Shown here: positions 11,912-22,194 of the stretch, in pieces | Numbering within the stretch: the first letter of the stretch is position 1 | Layout: the number at the start of each line of letters is the position of its first letter | Assembly (NCBI GenBank): GCA_001606155.1 | Contig: LODT01000006.1 | Coordinates: forward strand, 966,051-1,030,050 | From: Tieghemostelium lacteum | Lineage: Eukaryota > Evosea > Eumycetozoa > Dictyosteliales > Raperosteliaceae | Direction: 5' to 3' | DNA length: 64,000 bases | Translations under genes and position numbers: made by a program | Notes under the pieces: model-generated | What the model was told of the DNA's origin: nothing | The model's input: the letters and a program-made list of their open reading frames with translations, nothing else | Database searches by the model: none

Positions 11912-12436
11912 ATATGATATTCCTCTCTCCCCTCCTTTTTTTTTTTTACAAGTCATACACTAAATTACTAAACACAATCATATAATAATAAACCACTCCC
12001 CTATATTTTAAAATGTAGAAGACTAATAATATACTCTTTTCTATATTTCATTAATTTCTAGTTTCTAAATTAAAATTCATCACAGTGCTCAAAGTACAAA
12101 AAAGGAAATATTAATTTTTTGATTTTGAATATCAAGTCAGCTATATTCGGATCAGGAAGGTTAATTATAATTTATGATTTGAGAATGGGATTACAATTTG
12201 TTTCTTGTTTTGGATGATATCAAAAAAGTATTCTTAATACAAGATTTAGGAGATGTTCTTTCAAAGTTTGGTTTTTTTGTAATTTTTGTACATATTCAAT
12301 GATTCTTTACAAAAAAAATTTATATAACAATATAATAATTTGCAATCCCTTATAAAAACATAGAATCAATACTAGGAAATCTTTGCAAAAAGTTAGAATC
12401 AATGTAAAATTTTACTAATATTCTTAATACATTTTC
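11912..12436. other. Intergenic region, p23 to F-box cluster
   Basis: This AT-rich spacer has homopolymer runs and no supported gene. The last ~80 bp before the ATG at 12437 resemble the region upstream of the related genes at 58403 and 61248 (a loose TTGCAAA.AATTA.TA.T stretch), which suggests that some promoter sequence moved with the gene. Confidence 0.5.
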
Positions 12437-13865
12437 ATGAAAAGAAAATTAGAAGGTAATTCTTCAAAACAACAAAATATTAAAAGAAATCATTTTGATT
12501 TTAAGGTGTGTTGCTATACATGAATTAAGTTAAAGATATATTTAAATGACTAATATAATTTATTAGATATTCACAGAAAATGATATTTACATAAATATTT
12601 TTAAATATCTATGTTTTGAAAATAATTTTAATAGATTTTATTTAGTTTGTAAAGATTGGTGTGATAAGTTTATTAACAGTAACAATAGATTATGGAAAGA
12701 ACTATCAGCAACAAGATGGTGTGAATTAAATGGTTATACAAACTTATTCTCACCAACTTCAAAGTATTTTACAATACCCGAATCAAAATCGAATTTTATA
12801 ATATTTTATGATGGATCAAAAAGACAATCAACACCAAAATATGTATATGATGGAGTTCAGTTCGGTAAACCAACTATAACATACGATAATCGAGCAAGAA
12901 ATAATCCACCAGTTCAATATCTCATTAGAAATAGAAATAGAGTACCAAAATCATGGCATGAGATATTTAAGGAGAGATATATTAAAGAGAATATCACTAG
13001 AGAGTATTATAAACTTCATCTTCAAGATTATAGTAATCAAGAGGATAAACGATCTAATATGAGAAGAGTAAAATCAATTTCAAGTATACCATCATTGAAC
13101 AAATCAATCTATACGAATATTGAAAATACCAAAATCATTCCCATATTGGATTCTGTAATATACAGTGATCTAGTATCACAAAGAGATAATTACTTTCATT
13201 GTATTGATAATGGTATGGAGCAGATAGACTATATGCTCTGTAGAGGTTCTATAATGAATTTAAATGGTGATATTGTAGAATTCTCATTTAGACAGTTATA
13301 CGCAATAGAGGGTGATAGGTATCCTTTTTATATAGATCCATATGCTCATATTCAATTTGGTAAATATTACCATGTTATTCCAGAACTATTTAGTCGTTAT
13401 GGTGAATATGATTCTAGCCAATACCCAGCATATTACCAATTTATTAATGAAATAACTAAATTAATCAATGGAAATACTTCAATATTCTCCAATACAGATA
13501 TTGAACAACTCATTAGTTATATCATCCCCACGTATGCATATAATAATCAATTATATCAGTTTTACCCTCTTAGTGTTGAAAATAATATCACCCCTACCAA
13601 TGATATACCTACCTCCACTAATAATGGAACAACTTTCAATAATAGTAATAATAATCCTAATATCACAGGAAATATAACAATATTCTCAACTATCATTAAA
13701 TTTTTATCAAATGATAATGAATTTAATAGATTATTTTTAGTATGTAAACAATGGACTCATAATTTAAATTATAAAGAAGCAATTTGGAAAGAAATTTGCT
13801 TTGAAAGATGGAAATATTTAGAATATTATATTCAAATGCTCCACAGTCATAGTATCGAAAACTAA
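12437..13865 (+). CDS. Double F-box family protein, 3'-truncated copy (copy A)
   Basis: Exons are 12437-12505 and 12567-13865, with a 61-bp intron (GTGTGT donor, TTAG acceptor, phase 0), giving 455 residues. F-box proteins link substrates to SCF ubiquitin ligases through Skp1. The first F-box starts at exon 2 (residues ~24-60: IFTENDIYINIFKYLCFENN then FYLVCKDW). It is followed by RYIKENI and LDSVIYSDLVSQRDNY segments. A second F-box (FSTIIKFLSNDNEFNRLFLV, CKQW) starts near residue 395. The two paralogues at 58403 and 61248 carry on for ~260 more residues after this second F-box. Here the homology stops abruptly near 13830, and ~12 unrelated residues and a stop follow. It may be a truncated gene or a pseudogene, although the remaining frame is intact. 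The F-box call rests on the L.LVCK.W pattern only. Confidence 0.75.
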
Positions 13866-14124
13866 AAAACTACAGAAATTAAATTTAACATGGACATAGG
13901 TCACTAATATCAAAATAATAAAAAACTCTAGATTTACCTACTGGTAACGGATACAAATTCCATGTAGCTTGGTATCTTTTGGATATGATTTTGTAGTTTT
14001 AATAGTGTACTTAGGTATCTTTAGTTTAGGTAAATCTTTTATTTTTCATATAACTAGTTTGGAATCAAGAATAAAATCAATAGGTATTTTTAAAATAATA
14101 AATTTAAATTTTTTTACTTTGGTA

Positions 14125-15622
14125 ATGAAGAGGATTAAAATTTCAATACCACCACCAATTTTTTTAAATATTATTAGAATACTTTGTCAAGATTACTATA
14201 CACCATTTAGAAATAAATTAAAGTTAATAGTAATCAATAAATGGGTATTTGAAAGGGCAAAGACATTTTTGACACTAAAAAAAGTAAATTCGAAGTTATC
14301 AAAGGAATATAGGAATGAAATAGAGAAACATTTATCCTCCAACTATTGTGTTTTTAATGGAATTAGAAATTTAGAAATCACATACCTCCATAATGAAGAA
14401 CTAGATATTATAAATTATATAATAGAATCACCTACTATAAGTGAGAGTCTAGAAAAACTAACAATCAAGAATTCAAATAAGTTAGCCAATAGTGGATTTG
14501 TTATCAATTTAGATTCTCTAACAAATCTAAAGTCATTTAAAATGATAATATGGAGAACAATGTCAATTGGTAGACTACCTCAAACCATTGAGAAACTCAG
14601 TATTATCTATATGAAAGTCAATATTGATGAACAATGGTTGATAGATATATTAGAGAGGCTAAAAGAGTCTTTGGTTAATCTAAAACTATTTCAATTATAT
14701 CAACGTGATATCTATAGTGATACATTAAAGACATATCTTACCAACTATAAACCTAATCAGTTAAAGACATTAGGTATTTTGGGGTTTCCTGGTATAAACA
14801 GTCCAGTAGTATCCAATCAATTCGAGTCAATTACCAATTTGAATTTATCAAGTGGAACATCAACTGATGAAGAGGAAATCTATATCAATTTAGTTGAGCA
14901 ATGTACCAAATTGGAAGTACTTGAAATCACAAGTTCACTAATCATGTCATTTTCAAAACTTTGTAAAGTTTTGAATACAAAACCAAAACTAAAGAATCTG
15001 ATTTTTAATAGTTTTATGCCTGCTGATGACAGCTTCCCATGGATACATTTCACACATCTTCAAAATGTAACTCTAAAGACATCCTGCGAAATGATGATCT
15101 CCTTTTTAAAATGTCAAAAGACCAACAAGCAATCCAAATTTAAAAAAACTGGAGTTGTTAAGACTAAAAAGGGATTCACATGAAAAGTTATATTCTCATA
15201 TCACTGAATACATTGGCTCCATTCAAGATCTTGAAGAATTATCCTTTGATTTATTTTTTAAAAAACCTAGCATTCAGGTTATAAAAGATGCTGAAAATCT
15301 ATCACTTGAGATTTCAAGACATCCCAATTTAAGAGTACTTTCAGTGACATTCAAAGATATACAATCTGGTGAAAGTACTCCTACAGTTATACCATTATTT
15401 GTTCATGTTCACAAGTCACCTAAACTTCATACCATTTTAGTAAAATCTAATTTGGTATATTTTATCATTCAATCCTATATAGTGGATCCCAAAGAACCTT
15501 TCCTAAAGATTCTACAACAATCTAATGGTGTTGCCATATTATACACGAGAAATATCATTTTCTACCAGGAAACTGAAAGTTCTACATCAATATTTAAGAA
15601 AATAAAGAATATAATTTCATAG
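14125..15622 (+). pseudogene. F-box/LRR-like gene with one frameshift
   Basis: The ATG at 14125 (MKRIKISIPPPIFLNIIRIL) opens an F-box-like N-terminus followed by irregular leucine-rich repeats. The frame runs to a stop at 15183, but family sequence continues in another frame from about 15140 to 15622 (LRLKRDSHEKLYSHITEY...). Comparison with the decayed copy at 17970-18983 shows the cause. Copy one reads TCCAAATTTAAAAAAACTGG where the other reads CCCAATTTAAAAAAACTGG, so one extra A lies in 15136-15138. With that base ignored the product would be ~498 residues. In-frame codons before the ATG (13969-14124) contain no other ATG except the chosen one. It could be a pseudogene, a recent frameshift allele or a sequencing error. 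Function is unknown beyond a likely SCF adaptor role. Confidence 0.7.
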
Positions 15623-16319
15623 GCAATACTAAATATTAATTGATAGTGATGTAAATGTTTATCATGATTATTTAGATTTTCACGAATTATAAATCATAGT
15701 GTGTAAAATTGTCTTTGATTGGATCCTATTTCATACAAAATTTTTCAATGAGAATATGCAAATAGATTTCTTCGTAAGCCTGAACATAAAAAGATTTCAA
15801 AGTTCCTACTGTCTAGAAAACCTTGCTACTTTCAGCTGGAGTCCCCAAGTACTTGTCCACATCAGTAGTGAACATGGATGATCCATATGCAGGAGAAACT
15901 CTTTCTCTCAGAGCTAATTTACAATATCCCCTAATGAACTCTGATTCACTATTCGATATAGTATTCAGCTTGTTCTCTCCTGGCAAAATATCTCTTGGTA
16001 ATAAAAACTTGTTTAATTTTTAAATGGATTGCAAAGTATTACAATACAACAAATTGATTAATATTAATATTAATAATAAGGTTTTCAACACCATTGTGTA
16101 ATATTTTATAGTGCTGATTAAAGATAATGATTATATATGAATAATGAAATACAGATTTGTAATGTAATTAAGATTGTATAATATATAAGATTATAGTTCT
16201 TATTAAAAAACATGTCTTGTTTATTAGGATTGTTTAAGTATTTATATAATAATTAGTAATCTTACTTCCATTTATAGAATATCTGTAATCTCTAAGAAAA
16301 CTATTAAAGTATTTATAGT
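15623..16319. other. Intergenic region with a short odd ORF
   Basis: Mostly AT-rich spacer between convergent genes. An open stretch at 15823-16023 on the + strand encodes about 66 residues of non-repetitive, complex composition (LSTSVVNMDDPYAGETLSLR...), unlike normal spacer of this genome. It has no convincing start or partner exon. It may be a relic exon of a lost gene; I do not recognise it. Confidence 0.4.
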
Positions 16320-17759
16320 TTAATAGAAATCTTTAATTGTAATTTTAATATTATCATTGGTGGTTTTGATTAATTCTGAAGCAATATAGTGTGCACAAAG
16401 AATAATTTCATTTAGTCTTTGGTTATTTTCAAGTATTTCGTTTAGATGTTTAGAACTTAGATAAGCCATAACAAGACCTAATGTTTTGATAGTTGGACTG
16501 AGATTATTAATTAATACTTTAAAATCATGAATAAAACCTTTTGGAGGTTTTTTATTACATCTACACCAACACCCGATTTCTTCATTACGAATTGATAAAT
16601 TAGTGAGTGTTTTGTGATTCATCAGTAAATGTTGGCATTTATCCCAAAGATCTTGAGAGTACTCTTTATTTGGTGAAATACGCTTATTAGAATAGAATGG
16701 ACAAAATAATGAATCAAATGTACCAATTAATTCTTCAACCTGGTCTAATTCATCATAGTATTTTTCTGAGAATCTTCTGTATTCTATTCTCTCTAAATCT
16801 ATATTTTCATTAGGATCTTCATCTTCATCTTCAATATCAAAATCACCAGAATCATCATAATCCTTATCAAGATCCTTATCATTATCAATATTAACATTTG
16901 AATGGTAACTATTGTAGAATGAATAAATTTGGTGAAATTGTAAATATACATGAAGAGTATGAATATTTGGTGATTGAAGTAATCTGTAGAATGTAAATAA
17001 TGATATTGGTGTATCAATAATTTTTACAGATTCATATCGTGAATTGTGTTTGGATATACTATGACACATTGTAAAATGAGGATATTTTGAATCAGTGAAA
17101 CAGAGAGATTGTAGAACCAAATCAATAGGATCCAAAAAGATAACAGCATCTCTAAAATCAGAAAAATCATTCTCTATTCGTATATCAGATTTAAGTATCA
17201 ACGATTTAGTTTCAAAGTTTTTATGTGGCATTTCATTGTTATTTTGAACGTTCAAATTCCACATATTTCCATGGCCAGTTATAATATCAAACTGATATTG
17301 AACATTAGGAATTTGAATTTGGTTGAGCAAATCCCATCGAATAGGTGAATAATCTTCAAATCCATCAAAGACTACTAATATACTTTCAATTGATAGGATA
17401 TTGCCTTTATCTTTGTATTCTGAAATTGCATCAACAAACGATTTAATGTTTTTTTGTTTAAATTTCAAGTGTTTAAAATTTTCAAAATTGGAGTAGAATC
17501 TAAATCTATTGTTACTATTGATTAGATTGAATTCACATGGGTTATGTGACTGTGCAAAATTAAAGTTTTCCATATCAACAATCATTGTATATGCCAACTT
17601 TTTCAAAATTTCAAACCATTGCCAACAAACCAATGAATAATTCATTGACATTTTGTTAATTAAAACCAATTCTTTTGACAATATCATTAATATAGATTTC
17701 TCTAAATATAATGGTAACTTTACAATAATAGGATTAATCTCTTTAATTTCGTTGTCCAT
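16320..17759 (-). CDS. F-box-like protein, dictyostelid family
   Basis: This is a single-exon gene of 479 codons with a clean ATG at 17757-17759. The N-terminus holds an F-box-like helix set ending in YSLVCWQWFEILKKLAY (residues ~40-58), comparable to the L.LVCK.W.. pattern of other F-box genes here. The rest is an irregular alpha/beta repeat region with an acidic insert around residues 300-325 (DNDKDLDKDYDDSGDFDIED) and a Cys pair region (CWCRCNKK). The likely role is a substrate adaptor for an SCF ubiquitin ligase, by analogy only. It is the only clearly intact member in the 12-19 kb block and lies opposite in strand to the two related LRR-type copies that flank it. Confidence 0.65.
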   Translation of the reverse strand: MDNEIKEINPIIVKLPLYLEKSILMILSKELVLINKMSMNYSLVCWQWFEILKKLAYTMIVDMENFNFAQSHNPCEFNLINSNNRFRFYSNFENFKHLKFKQKNIKSFVDAISEYKDKGNILSIESILVVFDGFEDYSPIRWDLLNQIQIPNVQYQFDIITGHGNMWNLNVQNNNEMPHKNFETKSLILKSDIRIENDFSDFRDAVIFLDPIDLVLQSLCFTDSKYPHFTMCHSISKHNSRYESVKIIDTPISLFTFYRLLQSPNIHTLHVYLQFHQIYSFYNSYHSNVNIDNDKDLDKDYDDSGDFDIEDEDEDPNENIDLERIEYRRFSEKYYDELDQVEELIGTFDSLFCPFYSNKRISPNKEYSQDLWDKCQHLLMNHKTLTNLSIRNEEIGCWCRCNKKPPKGFIHDFKVLINNLSPTIKTLGLVMAYLSSKHLNEILENNQRLNEIILCAHYIASELIKTTNDNIKITIKDFY

Positions 17760-17969
17760 TTCGAGACCAGTCTATAAAATCAGATAGGATTTTTTTTTAG
17801 TGGTATTTTATAATCAATGAACTTTGAGGGCAATTATATAAAAAAAAAAGTTTTGTTCTTAGAAATTTAAACTCAAGATATTAATTTTGTCTTACATTTA
17901 TTAGTTCCACAGTGTATATTTTCAATAGTCAGATATTTATAAAATAATTTAAATTTTTTTACTTAGGCA

Positions 17970-18983
17970 ATGAATGGGGATAACATATTCAATACCACCA
18001 ATTTTTTTACATATTATTAGAATACTTTGTCAGAAATAAATTAAAGTTAATAGTAATCAATAAATGGATATTTGAAAGAGCAGAGACATTTTTGACACTA
18101 AAAAAAGTAAATTCGAAGTTATCAAAGGAATATAGGAATGAAATAGAGAAACATTTATCCTCCAACTATTGTGCTTTTATTGGAATTAATCAGTTAAAGA
18201 CATTAGATATTTCGGGGATACTTGGTATAAACAGTCCAGTAGTATCCAATCAATTTGAATTTATCAAGTGGAACATCAACTGATGAAGAGGAAATCAATA
18301 TCAATCTAGTTGAACAGTATACCAAATTGGAAGTACTTGAAATCACAAGTTCACTAATCATGTCATTTTCATAACTTGGTAAAGTTTTGAATACAAAACC
18401 AAAACTAAAGAATCTGATTTTTCAAAGTTATATGCCTGTTGATGACAGCTAACCATGGATACATTTCACACATCTTCAAAATGTAACTCTAAAGACATCC
18501 TGCGAAATGATTATCACCTTTTTAAAATGTCAAAAGACCAACAAGCAACCCAATTTAAAAAAACTGGAGTTGTTAAGACTAAAAAGGGATTCACATGAAA
18601 AGTTATATTCTCATATCACTGAATACATTGGCTCCAATCAAGATCTTGAAGAATTATCCTTTGATTTATTTTTTAAAAACTTAGCAATGAGGTATTGAAG
18701 ATGCTAAAACTCTATCACTTGGGATTTCAAGACACACAAATTTAAGAGTACTTTCAGTGACATTCAAAGATAAACAATCTAAAGAAAGAACTCCTACATT
18801 TTACCATTATTTGTTCATGTTCACCTAAACTTCATACCAATTTAGTTGAATCTGTTTTGGAATATTTAATCATTCAACCCTATATAGTAGATCCCAAAAG
18901 AACCTTTCCTAAAGACTGTAGAACAATTTTATGGTGTAACCTTTACATCAATATTTAAGAAAATAAAGAATTTAATTTCATAG
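17970..18983 (+). pseudogene. Decayed copy of the 14125-15622 F-box/LRR gene
   Basis: The sequence follows the gene at 14125-15622 nearly base for base in long stretches (for example 18070-18180 and 18340-18660) but has lost function. A 12-base stretch encoding DYYTPF is missing near 18030, and about 0.4 kb between the equivalents of 14360 and 14755 is deleted at ~18185-18190. Stop codons (for example the change to ATAACTTGG near 18371) and several small indels follow. The end ATTTCATAG at 18975-18983 matches the end of the parent copy. No functional product is expected. At one place it keeps the ancestral frame that the better copy has lost. Confidence 0.88.
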
Positions 18984-19070
18984 ATACAAAAACAAATTTA
19001 CTAATAGTAGCCAATGATATTTTATATGATGTTTTAGTGATTACAGTTTTATGGTTGAGTTTTAATTGGG

Positions 19071-20129
19071 TTATTTGAAACCAAATACCTCTTTTTCTAA
19101 ATCAAAATCATCATCATCTTCATCACCAAAATCTTCACCTAGAGATTTAGCAAACATCATAGCCACTTGAGCTGCCATATCTTTTCTCTTATTATCAGGT
19201 ACCTTTTTCAATTGATCTCTGAGGAAATTTAGTTCTTTAAATGTACTTTCTAACTGATCAATCTCCAATTCATCACTATCTCCATTTTGATTATTTAGAA
19301 TTGGTTGACCTTGTTTAAAGAAATTTTCAACCTTCTTGAATGATTCCATTAATACATCACTTTCAAGGCTATTACTATTATTATTGTTGTTATTGGTACT
19401 ACTAATATTATTTTGATCTATAAAAGGATTTAAACTATTTGTATCATGAATTATATCAGTAGTATTTTTGGGTCTTTGATTAGTTTTGTAGTTCATTTGA
19501 GACCACATGTTGGTTTCAAGAATTTCAATAATTCTTTCATGTCCAAATTTAGATCTTTGTTCGTTATAACTATCTTGTTCTTGTTCATCTTGATCGTCAT
19601 CTTGTTCTTGTTGTTGTTCTTGAATCTTTTCGGATTCATACAATTTATGATGATCTTTATCAGCAATGATATATTCCAATGCATATTCTATACAAAACTC
19701 TTCAATTTCCTCCTTTTCTTTAATATCATTATCCTTATGGTTATCTTCTACTAATATAATAGTCTTTTCTGTAAATTCTTTATCTTGGTCTCCATCTTCC
19801 TCTTCATTTAACAAATCTAAAAATACTCTAGCATCTGCCAGACTCTGTTGACTGTCTATACATATTAATGTTACATTCTTATCGTTATCTCTAATTAAAC
19901 TAACAGTCTCCTTATGATTTGTACTCAAATCTATATCTTTTATCAGAATATCGGTGCTATAATATTTGTTATCAATGCTTAAATGTTCTATATCCTCTCT
20001 ATCATTTTTCAATTCTAAAATATTTTGTGTCAATATCAATTAATTACTAACAATTCTAAAATATTTACTTTTAATTAATAATGATTTATTTGAAGTTTTA
20101 TTTCCAATAACATATAATGAATTCTCCAT
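19071..20129 (-). CDS. Alpha/gamma-adaptin-binding protein p34 (AAGAB)-like
   Basis: Exon 1 is 20129-20069 and exon 2 is 20014-19071. The 54-bp intron (GTAAAT..TTTTAG) is phase 1, giving 334 residues. AAGAB/p34 is a cytosolic chaperone for AP-1 and AP-2 adaptor assembly in clathrin transport. The N-terminal half resembles its pseudo-GTPase fold: MENSLYVIGNKTSNKSLLIK in place of a P-loop, then VTLICIDSQQSLADA, YIIAD and ERIIEILETNMWSQM. The last is the marker that aligns with ALNANVWSN-type sequence in the family. The C-terminal helices (~residues 245-310, ELNFLRDQLKKVPDNKRKDM then AAQVAMMFAKSLG) match the p34 C-terminal domain. An acidic and Gln-rich insert lies in the middle. The short first exon was found by phase and by the restored N-terminus. 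The gene is divergent from the CAAX protease gene (239 bp apart). Confidence 0.72.
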
Positions 20130-20368
20130 TCTTGTCAAAATTTAATTGTAAATTTTAAAAAAATTAAAAAAAAATTATAATAATTTAAATATTACCAATT
20201 AATTCTAAATTGATAGATTCCTGATATTACCTTATATATCATATTATTTTATTTGTTTTTAATAAATAATCTAATCAATTTATTTTAAAAAGTGTTGTTG
20301 ATTAAATTTTTAAGTTTTTTTTTATTTTTCAACATAATTATTTGTCAATTTGCCACTTCACCTACAAA

Positions 20369-21979
20369 ATGAAAGCTTTTTTAGAGAACTTTAATTATTT
20401 ACATATAGCATTGACATTTTTGATTTCAGAGTTTGCATTTAAACTCTATATCAACTATAGACAATTCAAAAACTATAAGATCAGAGTTATACCAGAACAA
20501 CTGAAATCCATCACTAATGAGAAAGAATTTGAACATTCTCAAAAATATTCTGCTGATAAAATGTAGGTACTTACTTATTATTTGATAGAATCACTTAGAA
20601 CTTACAGGTATGATAAAATTTAAAATAGGATATTCAAAACTATAAGTTCAACCTATGGTTTTATATTCAATATAACATTCTTAGCATATAATATAATTCC
20701 AATGATTTGGAATAAATCAGAAATGCTTGTAAAGGAATTTGGATATGATAATGAAATTATAGTTTCCAATATCTTTATTATGGCAATTTTAATGTTTAAT
20801 AACATTATTGGTCTACCTTTTGATTATTATGAAACATTTTTTTTGGAAGAGAAATATGGATTCAACAAGACAACTAAATTTGTAGGTACATTCCACAGAG
20901 CGATCGCTTCCAAAAGAAAACATTTTATTAATACCTATATAGTTATTCATTAAAGATAAAATCATTCAAAATCTGTTGCTTGTAGTTTTGACAATTCCCA
21001 TTTGTTCTGCATTAATTTTTGTAATTCAATGGGCTGGTGAACACTTTTGGATTTGTAGGTATAAAAGAATATAAAAGAAATCAAAATGATGTTAATATTA
21101 ACTTTTATTACTCTAGATGCATTAGGATTAGTATTTGGATTTTCAATGGTATTAATCACTATCTATCCAACATTTATTGCACCTTTATTCAACAAGTATA
21201 AACCAGTTGAAGGTGAGATAAAAGATGCTATTATGGAATTGGCTGATAAAGTTAAATTCCCAGCTACAAAGATCTATGAAGTTGATAGTTCAAAAAGATC
21301 TGGTCACATGAATGCGTAAGTTATTAAAATTTTAAAAGGTTTTAAAATATTCACCTAACTTATTATTATAAACTCTAGATACTTTTATGGTTTCTTTAAA
21401 AACAAGAGAATTGTTTTATATGATACCTTAATTAAGGAAATGTCAATTCCAGAATTGTTATCAGTTTTGGCACATGAATTCTCACATTATTTCTGTAATC
21501 ATACAACCTATTTAATTATTTTCCAACAAATTTATTTGGCACAATTTTTCTATTTGTTTGGTTTCTTCATTAATGATTCAAAACTCTACAATGACTTTGG
21601 ATTCTCTCAACCAGCAGTAAGTATCATATCATTCTCAATAATACCAAAAAATCTAACCATTGAAATATGTTTATTAATATTATTATAGACTATAATTGGA
21701 TTACTATTATTCCAAATGTTAAATACACCATTTGATACTCTATTCAGTTTTATAATGAATGTATTCTCTAGAAAATTTGAATACCAAGCAGATGAACACG
21801 CATTGAAATTTGGATGTGAACATCTCATTCCAGCATTAGTCAAATTACACGTTAAAGATCGTGCAGCATTAATTGTTGATCCATTGTATTCAGCAATGCA
21901 TTACACTCATCCAACATTACTCGAAAGAATTGATTACATAAAGAAGGTAGAGAAAACTTTATCTGCCAAAAATAAATAA
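20369..21979 (+). CDS. zmpste24: CAAX prenyl protease 1 (Ste24/ZMPSTE24)
   Basis: This is an ER-membrane zinc metalloprotease that removes the -AAX tripeptide of prenylated proteins. Six exons are 20369-20562, 20629-20881, 20943-21054, 21117-21315, 21379-21616 and 21689-21979, giving 428 residues. All introns are 61-72 bp. The zinc site HEFSH lies at about residues 285-289, and the third ligand is the Glu of EYQADEHA near residue 363. Other family marks are EEKYGFNKTT, IYPTFIAPLFNKYKP, DSSKRSGHMNAYFYGFFKN (the classical SKRS.H.NAYFYG) and HYTHPTLLERI near the end. Several hydrophobic segments before and after the zinc site fit the multi-pass barrel. Each splice restores family sequence in phase. 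Three successive introns start with GTAGGT. Confidence 0.95.
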
Positions 21980-22194
21980 TCGATCAAAATATACAAGATA
22001 TTCTTTTGATCATCATCAGACACCCACAAATTTTTAAAACAGATTTTTTTGTACGTTTACAAATTTGAATTCACCTATACCTGTAAAAAAAGGAGGTAAA
22101 AAAAATTTTTTTTTTAATTTTTTAATAATTTTTTCATTTTTCATGTACACTAAGACTTCCTTTTGATTTAAATATCTATAGATAATAAAATTAA

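Noticed and set aside
19446-19851. Forward frames opposite the AAGAB-like gene
   Set aside because: Antisense of its acidic and Gln-rich insert.
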